Assembly: GCF_902806685.2 (NCBI RefSeq) | Contig: NC_048547.1 | Coordinates: forward strand, 12,721,196-12,785,195 | Direction of reading: 5' to 3' | DNA length: 64,000 nucleotides | Source: Maniola hyperantus | Taxonomy: Eukaryota; Arthropoda; Insecta; Lepidoptera; Nymphalidae | In this document: piece by piece, positions 19,059 to 28,792 of the stretch | Numbering within the stretch: position 1 is the first letter of the stretch | How the letters are laid out: each line of letters begins with the position of its first letter | Made by a program: the position numbers and the translations under genes | The notes under the pieces: generated by a model | The model's input: the letters and a program-made list of their open reading frames with translations, nothing else | Database searches by the model: none | Told to the model about the DNA's origin: nothing

Positions 19059-19317
19059 GCAGTAGGATCCTGCAAATTATTTATCACGGGTAACAACTCC
19101 TAAAATATTATTTTCCAAGATAAATAAAAAAAGCTATATTTTAAAAATAAGGTTATATCATTTTTAAATGTAGTTAATAACTTTTTTGCAGGTTTTTCTT
19201 TTATCGGTCGATATTAGATCCGTGCTTGATTGCGGTCGAACATAATGGGAAGTTCCTAAGTTTGAGATAACTATGATTGAGATAAATCATGATAAATAAT
19301 TTGCAAGATACTGGTTT
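19059..19317. other. Spacer without assigned feature
   Basis: A/T-rich, no repeats recognised. Confidence 0.3.
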
Positions 19318-19532
19318 TTCATGCTCGCGACTTCGTCCGCGTGGACTACACAAATTTCAAACCACTATTTCACCCCCTTAGGGATTGAATTTACAAAAAT
19401 CCTTTCTTAGCGGATGCCTACGTCATAATAGCTAACTGCACGTCTAATTTCAGCCCGATCCGCCCAGTAGTTTGAGCTGTGCGTTGACAGATCATTCAGT
19501 CAGTCATCACGTTTTCCTTTTATATATTTAGA
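19318..19532 (-). mobile_element. Helitron, family B
   Basis: CATGCTCGCGACTTCGTCC to CCTTTTATATATTTAGA. The TC end (GA here) is intact and followed by T; the CTAG end is mutated. Confidence 0.8.
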
Positions 19533-20287
19533 TTATTAATTGAAATGTTTTTCAAAATAACGTCCAATCTTTGGCTTATAAATCAACGTAGTCCGTCGCA
19601 CAATAATTTCTTCTCGACATTTCAAAACTGACAACTCCGAGCTTACTCCGAGCCTCTTTCCCTCCGTCCTCGTCCTCAGCATTAGGTCCCTTCATAAAAA
19701 TAACTAGGACAATAAACCTTTTTTTACGGCGCAAAAATAAAGCCCGGGAACTTTGCCATTATGCTTTGAAGCTTTTGTTACACAAATTTTAGGTAGTTAG
19801 AGCGCTCCCAACGTAGGACTGTAACGTGTGAAGCTATAGCCTAATATAAATTAAGTACCGACCCGTCGTCGCGTCCCCGGTTTCGCAAGGGGTCGAATAC
19901 TTTCAAAGAATTTTGAAATACAAAAATCGTACTGTTATAAATTAATAATTTTAACATGTGCTAATTCGCTGCTTCAGCATTTCAATTTATATAAAGTAAA
20001 CAACCAGCGAGGCGGCGAAGCAGTCCACATTTCCACATTAAGCAGTTAACACTGAAACTACTGTATTCGCGTGAAGTAAAAGTTCCGTGTGTGTGAATTT
20101 CCAAATTAAATTCGTTGGACATTTCTTGTGGTTTTTTTTTTTTCAAAAGACTGTCGAAGCGGACCTCCTAACAGTACGTAGTTGTGAACTTAAAATACAT
20201 CACGATCAACCCAAAAGAAAGCTCACAAATAAAAAGGTTGCTAAAAGCTTAGAATAGGTACATGCCAAATACATGTTGTTTACATTT
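19533..20287. other. Repeat-free stretch with a promoter-like pair
   Basis: Unique-looking DNA. Holds TATATAAAG at 19988-19996 and GCAGTCC at 20020-20026, described separately. No ORF follows. Confidence 0.35.
19988..20026 (+). promoter_or_regulatory. Possible TATA box and initiator
   Basis: TATATAAAG (19988-19996) lies about 32 bp before an arthropod-like initiator CAGT (20021-20024), the spacing expected of a core promoter. Downstream DNA is more G/C-rich (GAGGCGGCGAAG). No linked coding exon could be identified. Confidence 0.2.
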
Positions 20288-20550
20288 AAAAAAACCAGCC
20301 AAGTGCGAGTCAGACTCGCCCACTTAGGGTTCCGTACTACAATCGTATTTTATCGACATTTTATACGATAAATCAAAAACTATTATGTATAAAATATAAA
20401 AAATAAAAATCTGTTTTAGAATGTACAGGTAAAGCCCTTTCATATTATGATATCCCACTTAGCAATGTTTAGGTTTCTTGTAGACAGACAGACAACAAAG
20501 TGATCCTATAAGGGTTCCGTTTTTCCTTTTGAGGTACGGAACAATAAAAA
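20288..20550 (+). repeat. Family A repeat with internal deletion
   Basis: Both termini are present (AACCAGCCAAGTGCGAGTC; CTTTTGAGGTACGGAAC), but the central section from the CCCACTT landmark to the GACAGACAGAC run is shortened to about 263 bp overall. Confidence 0.85.
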
Positions 20551-20940
20551 ACGTAGATTGTGACTTTGTTTTGTACCAAGCTTCTTTTTGAGAAAATTTG
20601 AACCGATAAAAACACTTCAAACAAATCGCTTATAACTTATAAGCTCTTAGAAAAATCCCTTATACAAGAGTAAAATACGAAATTGTTTTATGCCACAGAA
20701 CCTCCATCGAAACGTATTCAAACGCCAAATTGGCCTAGTCGTATGTAACCTTTTATGTCCTTATTCTGATTTTATGTGAACAAAACGGCACGAAATTCTG
20801 TGTAAAGAAATGCGTAGATTGTATTGTAACGGGGATGCCTGGAAATGTTTTTATTCGACTGAGCGATGCACAGGACTGGTAATGTATTCTTTAGCAGGCC
20901 TGAGAGATTGATTTTTGCCATTTGCTGGCAGCAGCAGTGA
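20551..20940. other. No recognised feature
   Basis: Unique-looking sequence up to the target duplication of the next MITE. Confidence 0.3.
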
Positions 20941-20949
20941 GACGCCATC

Positions 20950-21337
20950 ACACGAGTAGATATATAGACCAGTGGCTCTACCGCGGTTGTTTGACAGCTA
21001 CAATGTCACGATCGCAATCATCTCTGATTGGGTAATGCTCGCTCACTATTGGCTACAATGCATTGTTGCAACAAGAATCGCACAAATTCAGCCAATCAGA
21101 ACAATTGAGATTGTAATAATGATTGATGCAGGTTGTAGACAATTGCCCTACGGAGGGGAAGCTTCATACTAGCGGCTGGCTGTAGGTTCACTCACTCTAG
21201 CGCAGCTCACGCACACCACGACGTGTCACGGCCGCTCCGTTTGCCGCCAAACTGGGCGCACGGAGCGTCCGTGGCACGTCGTGGTGTGCGTGAGCTAGTG
21301 TGAAGCTTCCCCTCTGGTCTATAATATCTACTCGTGT
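20950..21337. mobile_element. MITE (family K) with 9-bp TSD and nested hairpins
   Basis: 388 bp, ends ACACGAGTAGATATATAGACC / GTCTATAATATCTACTCGTGT. Exact direct duplication GACGCCATC at 20941-20949 and 21338-21346. An inner palindrome spans 21161-21313 (GGGGAAGCTTCATACTAGC mirrored by GCTAGTGTGAAGCTTCCCC; CTCACGCACACCACGACGTG mirrored by CACGTCGTGGTGTGCGTGAG). A 9-bp duplication suggests a Mutator-like source; this is inference. The long minus-strand frame here is a by-product. Confidence 0.8.
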
Positions 21338-21354
21338 GACGCCATCTCCATGGA

Positions 21355-21545
21355 CGAGAGAATCGCGGCGATAGGTACTCTCGATACCAGCCACCAAACC
21401 ATATAGGTACAATCTATAGTACGCGGCTGGTCGAGATGGCAATTGGGGTATGAGGCGGGGGGATGCCCCGCACATCCACATGTCACTCGCGCTATCCCGC
21501 ACCGGGTTGGCACGGAGGCTGTGCGGGTTGGACCTGTCACGTACT
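21355..21545. repeat. Family L repeat
   Basis: GAATCGCGGCGATAG, ACCAGCCACCAAACCATATA, then GAGATGGCAATTGGGG, GATGCCCCGCACATCC, GCACCGGGTTGGCACG. Shared in the same order with 37263-37462; the second half is also at 56972-57121. G/C-rich. Confidence 0.7.
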
Positions 21546-21792
21546 TTACACCTATCTCTAGAAAGCGATACTATCGCCAACGATAGTAGGTTGGTCTCGT
21601 TGCGATTCCCTCGCCCGTGGAGATGGCGCCTAAGCATCATGTGAGCGTACTCAGAACTACTTAAATGTTAAATGAGACATCTATAAACCGCGTGTCAACA
21701 CGAAGACTATTAATAATTGACACAAAGTGTCAAATCGGTGCTATGGCACACCTGTTCCAGCGTACTTGAATATCGTATGTCCATCTCAGTGA

Positions 21793-21820
21793 CTTACAAT
21801 CCACAATTGTGGATTGTAAG
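21793..21820. repeat. Perfect 28-bp palindrome
   Basis: CTTACAATCCACAA followed exactly by its reverse complement TTGTGGATTGTAAG, no loop. Confidence 0.9.
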
Positions 21821-21837
21821 GTCTACATCGCAGACAG

Positions 21838-22005
21838 AAGACGCAGCGTTGGAAGACCCCCCACTAGGTGGACGGACGACATCAGACGAGTCGCAGGGAG
21901 CCGCTGGATCCAGGCGGCGCAAGACCGTGGCGTGTAGAGGTCCCTACAAGAGACCTATGTCCAGCAGTGTACGTCTATTGGTTGATGATGATGATGATGA
22001 TGATG
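21838..22005 (+). pseudogene. RTE-type LINE 3' end with C-terminal codons
   Basis: GTTGGAAGACCCCCCACTAG, GGTGGACGGACGACATC, AGTCGCAGGGAGCCGCTGG, AAGACCGTGGCGTGTAG, GTCCAGCAGTGTACG, then (GAT)n at 21984-22004. It codes, with breaks, the GRPPTRWTDDIRRVAGSRW type tail, and has the typical 3' end that the 921-1129 copy lacks. Confidence 0.75.
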
Positions 22006-22345
22006 AAGGTCTACATCTCCTGAGGAAGCTCCGGTGTCGGGGCGAAACGTGCGAACATATCGAGTGTGTTTTGGGATTTGTGTGGTGAATGGTGATGCGT
22101 GGTGGTGGTGTATATTGCTTGCCTGGTAAGTGCTTTTCCCTGCATGTTTAGCAGTGGGGGGGCGGGCGGTGCATGTCGCATGCCGCATGTTGCACCATAC
22201 AGATTCGACCTGTTTCAGCGGATTACATCAAATTAAGCTTTTGGTTCAGTGCTTCTATAGGTACAACAAATAAACAAATTGTTAACTAAAATGGTTTCGC
22301 TATTTCATTTTTTGGAATTAATCTTAATATTTACTGATATACTGT

Positions 22346-22388
22346 TCTCTGTAGTGACCCGGTGAAGGGTTGATCATGATGATGATAC
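22346..22388 (+). repeat. SINE C tail tip
   Basis: GTTCTCTGTAGTGACCCGG, GGGTTGATCATGATGATGA: the last 43 bp only. Confidence 0.65.
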
Positions 22389-22719
22389 TTTGAAATATTA
22401 TATCATTTGGTAGGTACACAAAATTGTCGACGTTAGCAAATCCTTTAATACCTGCCGAATGTCATCGAGCCTAAATTGGAACGTTTTATACTTTAATTAT
22501 GCCCTTACATAACCGGAATGTAGGCGGATATCGCAGGAATATGCGTATGGGGATTGGCAAAAAGCAATTTATAGGAAGCCATTTTTCGTGGGCTTACATG
22601 TTGACTTTAGCTCTTTTGTCGTTCGTCGGATCGTAGCAAATTTTATTTGGCGAAAGCTTTTGTTCTGTGCGGGCTTAGAATAAAATATGTGTTCGCACAC
22701 AACTATAAACTTTTCCATA
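22389..22719. other. No recognised feature
   Basis: A unique-looking segment, including a moderately G/C-rich part near 22640-22680. Confidence 0.3.
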
Positions 22720-22838
22720 ACTAGCTTCAGGTCTATCCATGCAAAAAATTACGTCAATCCATTGCTACGTTGCAGCGTGACTGAAGGACAAACCAACAAA
22801 CAAACGCACTTTCGCATTTATAATAGCGTTTTTAGAGT
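22720..22838 (-). mobile_element. Helitron B2, 5' half
   Basis: AACTAGCTTCAGGTC, CATGCAAAAAATTACGTC, GGACAAACCAACAAACAAAC, GCACTTTCGCATTTATAATAG. The CTTCGTCCGCG half is absent. Confidence 0.65.
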
Positions 22839-23797
22839 GTCTGTAGACTGAAAAATCAACAGATTTCAATAAATCGAAGTTTTATTTTGAGTCTGAATTT
22901 ATGTTAAGTTAAAAAAAAACAATCAAATTGGCATTGGTTAAAAAAAATAACCACTAAGTCTCAGAATAATACCTGTAGAAGTAGGCCTATTGTGACTCTT
23001 ACTGTTAAAGCGAGATAGCTAAAGCATTTAAGCTGTTATTAGAACGTTAAAATGATTATTTTTTGTCCTTATCAACGTGGCAAATTTTTTGTTTGTCAAG
23101 ATGTATTTTGTACGTGAGATCTTGACAAACAACGTGAAGTGAGGTAATGTTGACTCAAGTATTTTAAAGAAATTATTGATTTGTTGCTGTTTTTTGTTTT
23201 AGAAAGTTATTGTGCAATAGTGGGTTACAGTATACTAAGCTACAATAGCCGAAGCGAACGTAAAATAGAAGAAATAATATGTCACAAGTAAGTACCTCCG
23301 CTTGAGCGAGAGGGACTAAAGGGGCCACGCTAGTTGCATATCTGTGCACTGAGTATTGTTTCAGTTATCTATGGAAATAACCATCCACCCGTATGACCTG
23401 AACAAGAAAAGAAAAAAACAGAGTAAACAAGTTCTACGCGAGCCGTAAGTATACTTGTTTGCGAATTAATTAGCGAACACGAGAAAAATACTTAATTAGC
23501 TCTCAGAAAGGATTCAGTCTAGAAATAGGTCGGTTCGGATTACGCTCGGTAACTTCGATGCATTTTGCTACTTCGTTGTTCTCGAGTTCATTTTGTATTT
23601 CCAATGTATTTGTTGGAATAGGGGGGAGTATTGGAAGCTTTATATAGAACTCCTGCATAATAAGAATACCTAGATCTCTATCTCAAAAAAAATGTATACT
23701 CCGACTCCCACGGAGTTCAACCGGCAGACATTTGCATTCAAACAAACCCACGATAGTTTAAAAGCGAAAATACAGTCAATTTTTTTTATTTTATTAG
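22839..23797. other. Repeat-poor stretch
   Basis: Nearly 1 kb without a recognised repeat. Contains a perfect hairpin at 23089-23132 (TTGTTTGTCAAGAT / ATCTTGACAAACAA, 16-nt loop). No ORF of note. Confidence 0.4.
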
Positions 23798-23941
23798 AAC
23801 ATTAGTCATGTTAAATAACTACTAAGCGCCAGGCTTGTCCTATGAGTAGGTACGACAATATAGTGCAACGGGCGGGGTTTGAACCGTCCACCTTTCGGTT
23901 TTCAGTCCACTCCTTTACCCGAAGAGCTATAGAGGCTATAT
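23798..23941 (-). repeat. SINE G, diverged
   Basis: AACATTAGTCATGTTAAATAA, GTAGGTACGACAATATAGTG, GGGTTTGAACCGTCC, GGTTTTCAGTCCACTCC, GAAGAGCTATAGAGGC. Confidence 0.8.
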
Positions 23942-24009
23942 ATTTAATTAAAAAATTATTGGGTTTACTTTCATCCTATTTCATGTAATTCAAATATCAA
24001 TCCGCGTCA

Positions 24010-24141
24010 ATTATTATAAATGTGAGTGTGTTTGTTTGTTGGTTTATTGGATTGTTGGTTTGTCCTTCAATCACGTCACAACTGTGCAACAGATTGACGT
24101 GATTTTTTGCATGGGTATAGATAAAGACCTGGAGATATATG
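24010..24141 (+). mobile_element. Helitron B2, 5' half joined to a SINE tail
   Basis: ATTATTATAAATGTGAGTGTG, an expanded GTTGGTTT tract, CCTTCAATCACGTCACAAC, TGCATGGGTATAGATAAAG, CCTGGAGATA, then an abrupt join to SINE C. Confidence 0.7.
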
Positions 24142-24256
24142 GCCAGCGTGGTAAACTATGGCCAAAACTTCCCTTCTCACTGTGAGAGGAGACCGGCGCG
24201 GTACTCTGTAGTGAGCCCGCGGCGATGGGATGATCATGATGATGATGATAATGAAG
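24142..24256 (+). repeat. SINE C tail
   Basis: GGCCAGCGTGGTAAACTATGG, GTGAGAGGAGACCGG, GATGGGATGATCATGATG, (GAT)n. Its 5' end falls exactly at the Helitron join, as for a truncated retroposition event. Confidence 0.8.
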
Positions 24257-24514
24257 GGCATGGGTTCGATAGCTTCTGACCCCGTCACCTTTAGCGTAGT
24301 GACTTTGCGTGTCACACGTATCATTTAGTAGCTTATAATTTGATTCTAACTTGAAATATGTCGCATATTATTATTTATTATACTTACATTATTCTAGGTC
24401 TACTACTATAATAATGAAGAGAGTTTCGTCTAGTTGCTAGATTATAGGTTTCCCTTAATGAGGCTTGTGTATATATTAGTATTTAGTCTAAGTATTTTTT
24501 ATCCTTATTGTGAA

Positions 24515-24743
24515 CTAGCTGATGCCCGCGACTTCCGCCGCGTGGAATTAGGTTTTTTAAAAATCCCGTGGGAACTCTTTGATTTTCCGGGATGAAAAGT
24601 AGCCTATGTCACTCTCCAGGTCTTTATCTATACCCATGCAAAAAATCACATCAATCCGTTGCACCGCTGCGATGTGATTGAAGTACAAACCAACATCAAA
24701 CCAACAAACAAACACACTTTCGCATTTATAGTAAGGGTACTGA
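24515..24743 (-). mobile_element. Helitron B2, intact ends
   Basis: CTAGCTGATGCCCGCGAC, GTGGAATTAGGTTTTTT, TCCCGTGGGAACTCTTTG, CCATGCAAAAAATCACATC, CACACTTTCGCATTTATAG, TACTGA. Preceded by A, CTAG intact. Confidence 0.85.
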
Positions 24744-24957
24744 GGTACTGATTTTCACATAAAAAAATGAATTTGGATTATACTTTTATACAAATAAGGT
24801 ACCGTAAACCTGATATTTACGAGTAAATACAGTAAGTGGAACAATTTAGCCTAAAAACAAGTAAAGCTTTTACAAAAATAAGTACTACACTCGAACAAGG
24901 CAAGGGTTAAAACGGCGAAAGCCCTCGTAAACATTCCTTCTCCCTGAGGACCCTACA

Positions 24958-25248
24958 GTACCCGTAGTACAAGATTTTACGTCTCACCAAACCAAACCAA
25001 ATTCGAGAGTCGAAATACTTCCGCGTTACAGTAAACTGGATCTTAAATGCCTTGTTTTAAAGCTCAAGTTTGTCTACACTTCTACAGCCAGCGCTCCAAG
25101 CGGAAACATTGCGAAATTAAAATCAGTGGCACTGAATATTTGACTTCAATTCAAGGCTGTTTAGGTCCATTTTACTGTAACGCGGAAGTATTTCGACTCT
25201 CGAATTTGGTTTGGTTTGGTGAGACGTAAAATCTTGTACTACGGGTAC
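24958..25248. mobile_element. Family F element with about 85-bp TIRs
   Basis: GTACCCGTAGTACAAGATTT to AAATCTTGTACTACGGGTAC. The arms continue with CTCACCAAACCAAACC / GGTTTGGTTTGGTGAG and GAGAGTCGAAATACTTCCG / CGGAAGTATTTCGACTCTC. The 60-codon frame inside is a by-product. TSD not identified. A lone right arm is at 56640-56706. Confidence 0.85.
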
Positions 25249-25444
25249 AGGGAATATAATTGAAGGTTACGCTTCACTCTCGCACGCACGACACGAAAGT
25301 CATCGAGTTTTATCTAAATACAAGATGATGCCCGCGACTTCGTCTGCGTGGAATTAGGTTTTTAGAAAATCCCGTGGGAACTCTTTGATTTTCCGGGATT
25401 AAAAGTAGCCTATGTCACTCTCCAGGTCATTAACTATACCCATG

Positions 25445-25887
25445 GATATAAGGAATATGCCTTCTTCAACGTCGATATCAGATGTTTAATTCAATACACT
25501 CGTAAATACTTATGAGATAACTCATTGAAACACCAGGTAATACTTCTTTTACACATTTATGCTCATTGCAACACATGAAATACTTCTTTTACATCTTTAT
25601 CACCACTTACGACAATACTTCACACTTTTTTGAGATTACCTCCCAGCTAAAGCTTCAAACGAACTAACTTAGAAAAACGCCATTTATGCCGACCAAACGT
25701 CACGTTTCTTTTTTTCATTCATTACACAGAAAAATGCAAAGTGTATGCCATTGGTCTGAATCGAAAACAACCCACCAATGACAGCCTCTTTGAAATTTCA
25801 TCCAATGAGATTATTCCTAAATCTTAATGCAGTTGTAAAAAGTATGTGATTTGACCCAAACGATAAATTATTATTTGAAAATCATGA
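25445..25887. mobile_element. 443-bp insertion of unknown class, CATG duplicated
   Basis: Bordered by CATG at 25441-25444 and 25888-25891; only one CATG exists at this point in uninterrupted Helitron B2 copies. No TIR, tRNA head or poly-A tail. It has an internal imperfect duplication, AATACTTCTTTTACACATTTA and AATACTTCTTTTACATCTTTA. Confidence 0.65.
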
Positions 25888-25964
25888 CATGCAAAAATCA
25901 CATCGATCCGTTGCTCCGTGGCGATGTGATTGAAGGACAAAACAACAAACCAACAAACAAACCT

Positions 25965-26115
25965 GTAGATGAGACCTGTGTGTAGATACCTAATATTGAC
26001 GGCTTTGGTATACGGAAAAAATGAAGCTTCGAGTTTATGATTATACCTGAATTTGTTATAACCTGTAAATATGTTTTCTTAAATAAATATATTTTTTATT
26101 ATTATTATTATTATT
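25965..26115 (+). mobile_element. Retroposed fragment with (ATT)n tail
   Basis: CTGTAGATGAGACCTGTGTG to a run of ATT repeats ending near 26115, inserted between AACAAAC and AAACACAC of the Helitron, with AAAC at both borders. It looks like a short LINE or SINE end; not identified further. Confidence 0.55.
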
Positions 26116-26203
26116 AAACACACTTTCGCATTAATAATAAGGGCACTGATTATATCTATGCTCTGATTTTTTTTGATTTACAAGGTTTTACATTAAATAA
26201 AAA

Positions 26204-26438
26204 CTAGCTTATGCTCGCGATTGCGTCTGCGTGGACTACACAAATTTCAAACCCCTATTTCACCCCCTTAGGGGTTGAATTTTCAAAAATCCTTTCTTAG
26301 CGGATGCCTACGTCATAATAGCTACATGCATGCCAAATTTCAGCCCGATCCATCCAGTAGTTTGAACTGTGCGTTGATAGATCAGTCAGTCAGTAAGTTA
26401 GTCAATAACCTTTTCCTTTTCACGGCTATTAGTATGGA
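26204..26438 (-). mobile_element. Helitron, family B variant
   Basis: CTAGCTTATGCTCGCG to TTAGTATGGA; on the minus strand it starts TCCATACTAATAG, like the 28086 family, but has a family B body. A and T flank it correctly. Confidence 0.8.
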
Positions 26439-26940
26439 TTAATTATTCGTCAAGATGGATATGTCTTCTCCTAGCCTTGTAGCTTGATCTCCATTAGAGG
26501 TAACTTCGAGACTGCGCTATCATTAATTCTTGTCCCTTATCATTATTCCATGTCGTGAAATTCAACATGAATATTTTAATAAAGGAACTTAATAATGGCT
26601 CCCGTGAATAATGTATGTTTATTTTAGGCTCAGGATATTATACCCAGAGCAACATTGTTTTGCAGTTAGGATTTTAATGATCATTAACGGAGTTTATTAT
26701 AAAGGGGTTAATCTCTTCTCTATTTCTAAATAACTAGTGTAACACATTTGCTACACATGTTTGTTTCGAGTAACTTATTCTAAGGGCAGTTTCAGATTAG
26801 CGTAATCAAATCAAATCAATCTTTTATTTGCTTAAATTTAGGTTAACAAAGATGTTTTAAAATTCACTTATATAGTATCACTACATTATATATATTTTAC
26901 TCAATTGAGTTCATAATAATATTTAAACATTTCAAAAGTT
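26439..26940. other. No recognised feature
   Basis: A/T-rich DNA up to the next family A copy; includes the phrase AATCAAATCAAATCAATCTTTTATTTG that may be a LINE 3' scrap. Confidence 0.3.
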
Positions 26941-27385
26941 AAAAAAACCGGCCAAGTGCGAGTCAGGCTCGCGCAATGAGGGTTCCGTACCACATTCGTA
27001 TTTTTTCGACATTTTGCACGATAATTCAAAAACTATGCTGCGTAAAAATAAATGAAAATCTGTTTTAGAATGCACAGGTGAAGCCCTTTTATATGATACC
27101 CCACTTGATCTGAACTGAATCCACTGAATCTTACTTCGAAAATTGAAAATACTAATTTTTAGTTCATGACCACAATTTAATTTTTTTGTGTGATGTAACG
27201 CCAAATTCACGGTTTTCAGATTTTTCCTCTAATGTCTGCTAATACCTACCTACCTGCCAAATTTTTATGATTATAGGTCAACGGGAAGTACCCTATAGGT
27301 TTTGATTCCCTTGACGGGTCTTCAAAGACAGACGAAGTAATCCAAAACGAGTTCTTTTCCTTTTGAGGTACAGAACCCTGAAAAT
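26941..27385 (+). repeat. Family A repeat, full length
   Basis: AAAAAAACCGGCCAAGTGCG to CAGAACCCTGAAAA with all landmarks. The (GACA)n part is replaced by TTGACGGGTCTTCAAAG. Confidence 0.85.
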
Positions 27386-27945
27386 GTAAAAATGCGAATG
27401 CATTTCTCGTCTGCCAAGTAGTGCCGCTACGTGGAAATATGGCTTCACATTTGTAACTTGGATCAAACCATTAACTTCGCGTTCCGTCCACATCGGTCGC
27501 TCTTGAAATAACCATTTTGCTGACGTTCCATCTAATTTCCAACGCCAAAGAATTTTACAATACGTACGACTTGTATAATAAACGTTATTTCTCTTTTTAC
27601 ACTTCTGATCAAAATACTTTTTTTTATACAATTTTGAAGTCATTTCCAAACAGGACGGCCTAAAATTGAGTTCAAAGTTCGTGATTGCGATCAAAACGCC
27701 ATTTTTCTTTCAGTTTTTTGCTCCTTCTGTAAAATTCAAATTACCTACTGTAGGTACACGAATGAAAAAATCCCATTTTATACTATTCTGAATCTTTATA
27801 CCATTATAGAACTACGTGCATTAAAAAATACCTTTAGTTCAAACTGCAACTTGAATCAATGAACAAAATAGCTTTTCATTTTCCCGATTGAAAATCAAAG
27901 AACTCTTTGTGCTAGCAGCTAGCTGCGTCGTGCAGCGATGCGAGG
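27386..27945. other. Unique-looking stretch with a minus-strand open frame
   Basis: A 133-codon minus-strand frame spans 27293-27694; its last third lies in the family A copy. The unique part reads WRWKLDGTSAKWLFQ and VNGLIQVTNVKPYFHVAALL, not a domain I recognise. No splice or promoter context. Low probability of being coding. Confidence 0.2.
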
Positions 27946-27949
27946 TACG

Positions 27950-28083
27950 GTTTTATATTTTTACTTATAAACTTGTATTTCCATTCCAGTTCTTATCGAA
28001 TCGATTTCTTGTTTACAATGCTTGTCATAGGAAGCTCTTTATAGTATGACGTTTCGTCTTTTTTTATTTAGATAATTTATTTA
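27950..28083. repeat. Left copy of a local direct duplication
   Basis: ACGGTTTTATATTTTTACTT, AACTTGTATTTCCATTCC, AGTATGACGTTTCGTC, ATTTAGATAATTTATTTAC; repeated at 28660-28792 at roughly 90-95% identity. Confidence 0.8.
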
Positions 28084-28085
28084 CA

Positions 28086-28433
28086 TCCATACTAATATAT
28101 AAAATTCAAAGTCCTGAGTGACTGACTGATTGAGATATATATCAACGCGCAGCCTAAACCGCTGGTTCTAGAGACATGAAATTTTGAGGGTGTGTTCTTT
28201 GTAAAGAGTAGGTATCCACTAAGAAACGATTTTTTAAATTCCACCCCTAAGTGTGTTAAATGGGGTATGGAAGTTTGTATGAAAGTCCGTCATTTTTAAG
28301 TTATTTGCATAAAAATTGGTATTTGGGTTTTCGGTCACAAATGAAGAAATACGTGTTTCAGGATTTTTGGAAATTCAACCCCCACCTCGATTTTCTTAAT
28401 TCCACCCGAGCGAAGCCGGGGCGGGTCAGCTAG
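28086..28433 (+). mobile_element. Helitron, family S, intact ends
   Basis: 348 bp, TCCATACTAATATATAAAA to GAAGCCGGGGCGGGTCAG, CTAG. A (28085) and T (28434) flank it. It shares GACTGACTGATTGAGA and CAACGCGCAGC with family B, but its 3' hairpin differs (CGAGCGAAGCCGGGGCG). Confidence 0.85.
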
Positions 28434-28659
28434 TTGACTTATTTAATACTTCGTATGGACAGGGCTATTGAACAAACAAAATGGCACCGACTCAGTGGTG
28501 CTTTAGCAACAATGCAATTTCAGTGACGTTTGGATTTCAAACGGGTCATTTCAACGGGTATCTAAGAGGTGGCGCTGATTTATTTGGTTCCAAAATCGTG
28601 AAAAATTTTGTTCGCTTGGGCATATCTTGTCCACTTGTTGGGTATATCGATGGAACTAC
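28434..28659. other. Segment between the duplicated copies
   Basis: Contains a 66-codon frame and the phrase GCATATCTTGTCCACTTG, TTGGGTATATCGATGG, which I recall as a recurrent lepidopteran repeat motif. No gene inferred. Confidence 0.3.
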
Positions 28660-28792
28660 GGTTTTATATTTTTACCTATAAACTTGTATTTCCATTCCAG
28701 TTCTTATCGATTCCATTTCTTGTTTATAATGCTTGTCACAGGAAGCTCTTTATAGTATGACGTTTCGTCCTTTATTTAGATAATTTGTTTAG
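28660..28792. repeat. Right copy of a local direct duplication
   Basis: Same order as 27950-28083, with small differences and a shorter T-run before TTATTTAGATAATTTG. Confidence 0.8.

Larger units (their letters stand above)
25321..26149 (-). mobile_element. Helitron B2 split by two later insertions
   Basis: The three Helitron pieces, 25321-25444, 25888-25964 and 26116-26149, join in family order (GATGCCCGCGACTTCGTCTG; GCAAAAATCACATCGATCC; ACACACTTTCGCATTAATAA). The first gap is flanked by CATG on both sides; the second ends in an (ATT)n tail. T follows the GA end. Confidence 0.85.

Noticed and set aside
21197..21640. 147-codon minus-strand open frame, the longest in the window
   Set aside because: It runs through the palindromic family K MITE and the family L repeat; the frame follows from G/C-rich inverted repeats and shows no domain.
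22020..22188. Coding frame with a poly-His/poly-Asp run
   Set aside because: The run is the (GAT)n/(ATC)n tail of the LINE end at 21984-22004, read in two strands.
27950..28792. LTR retrotransposon with 133-bp LTRs
   Set aside because: No TG...CA ends, no primer-binding site, no polypurine tract and no gag/pol text between the copies; the interior holds a Helitron.
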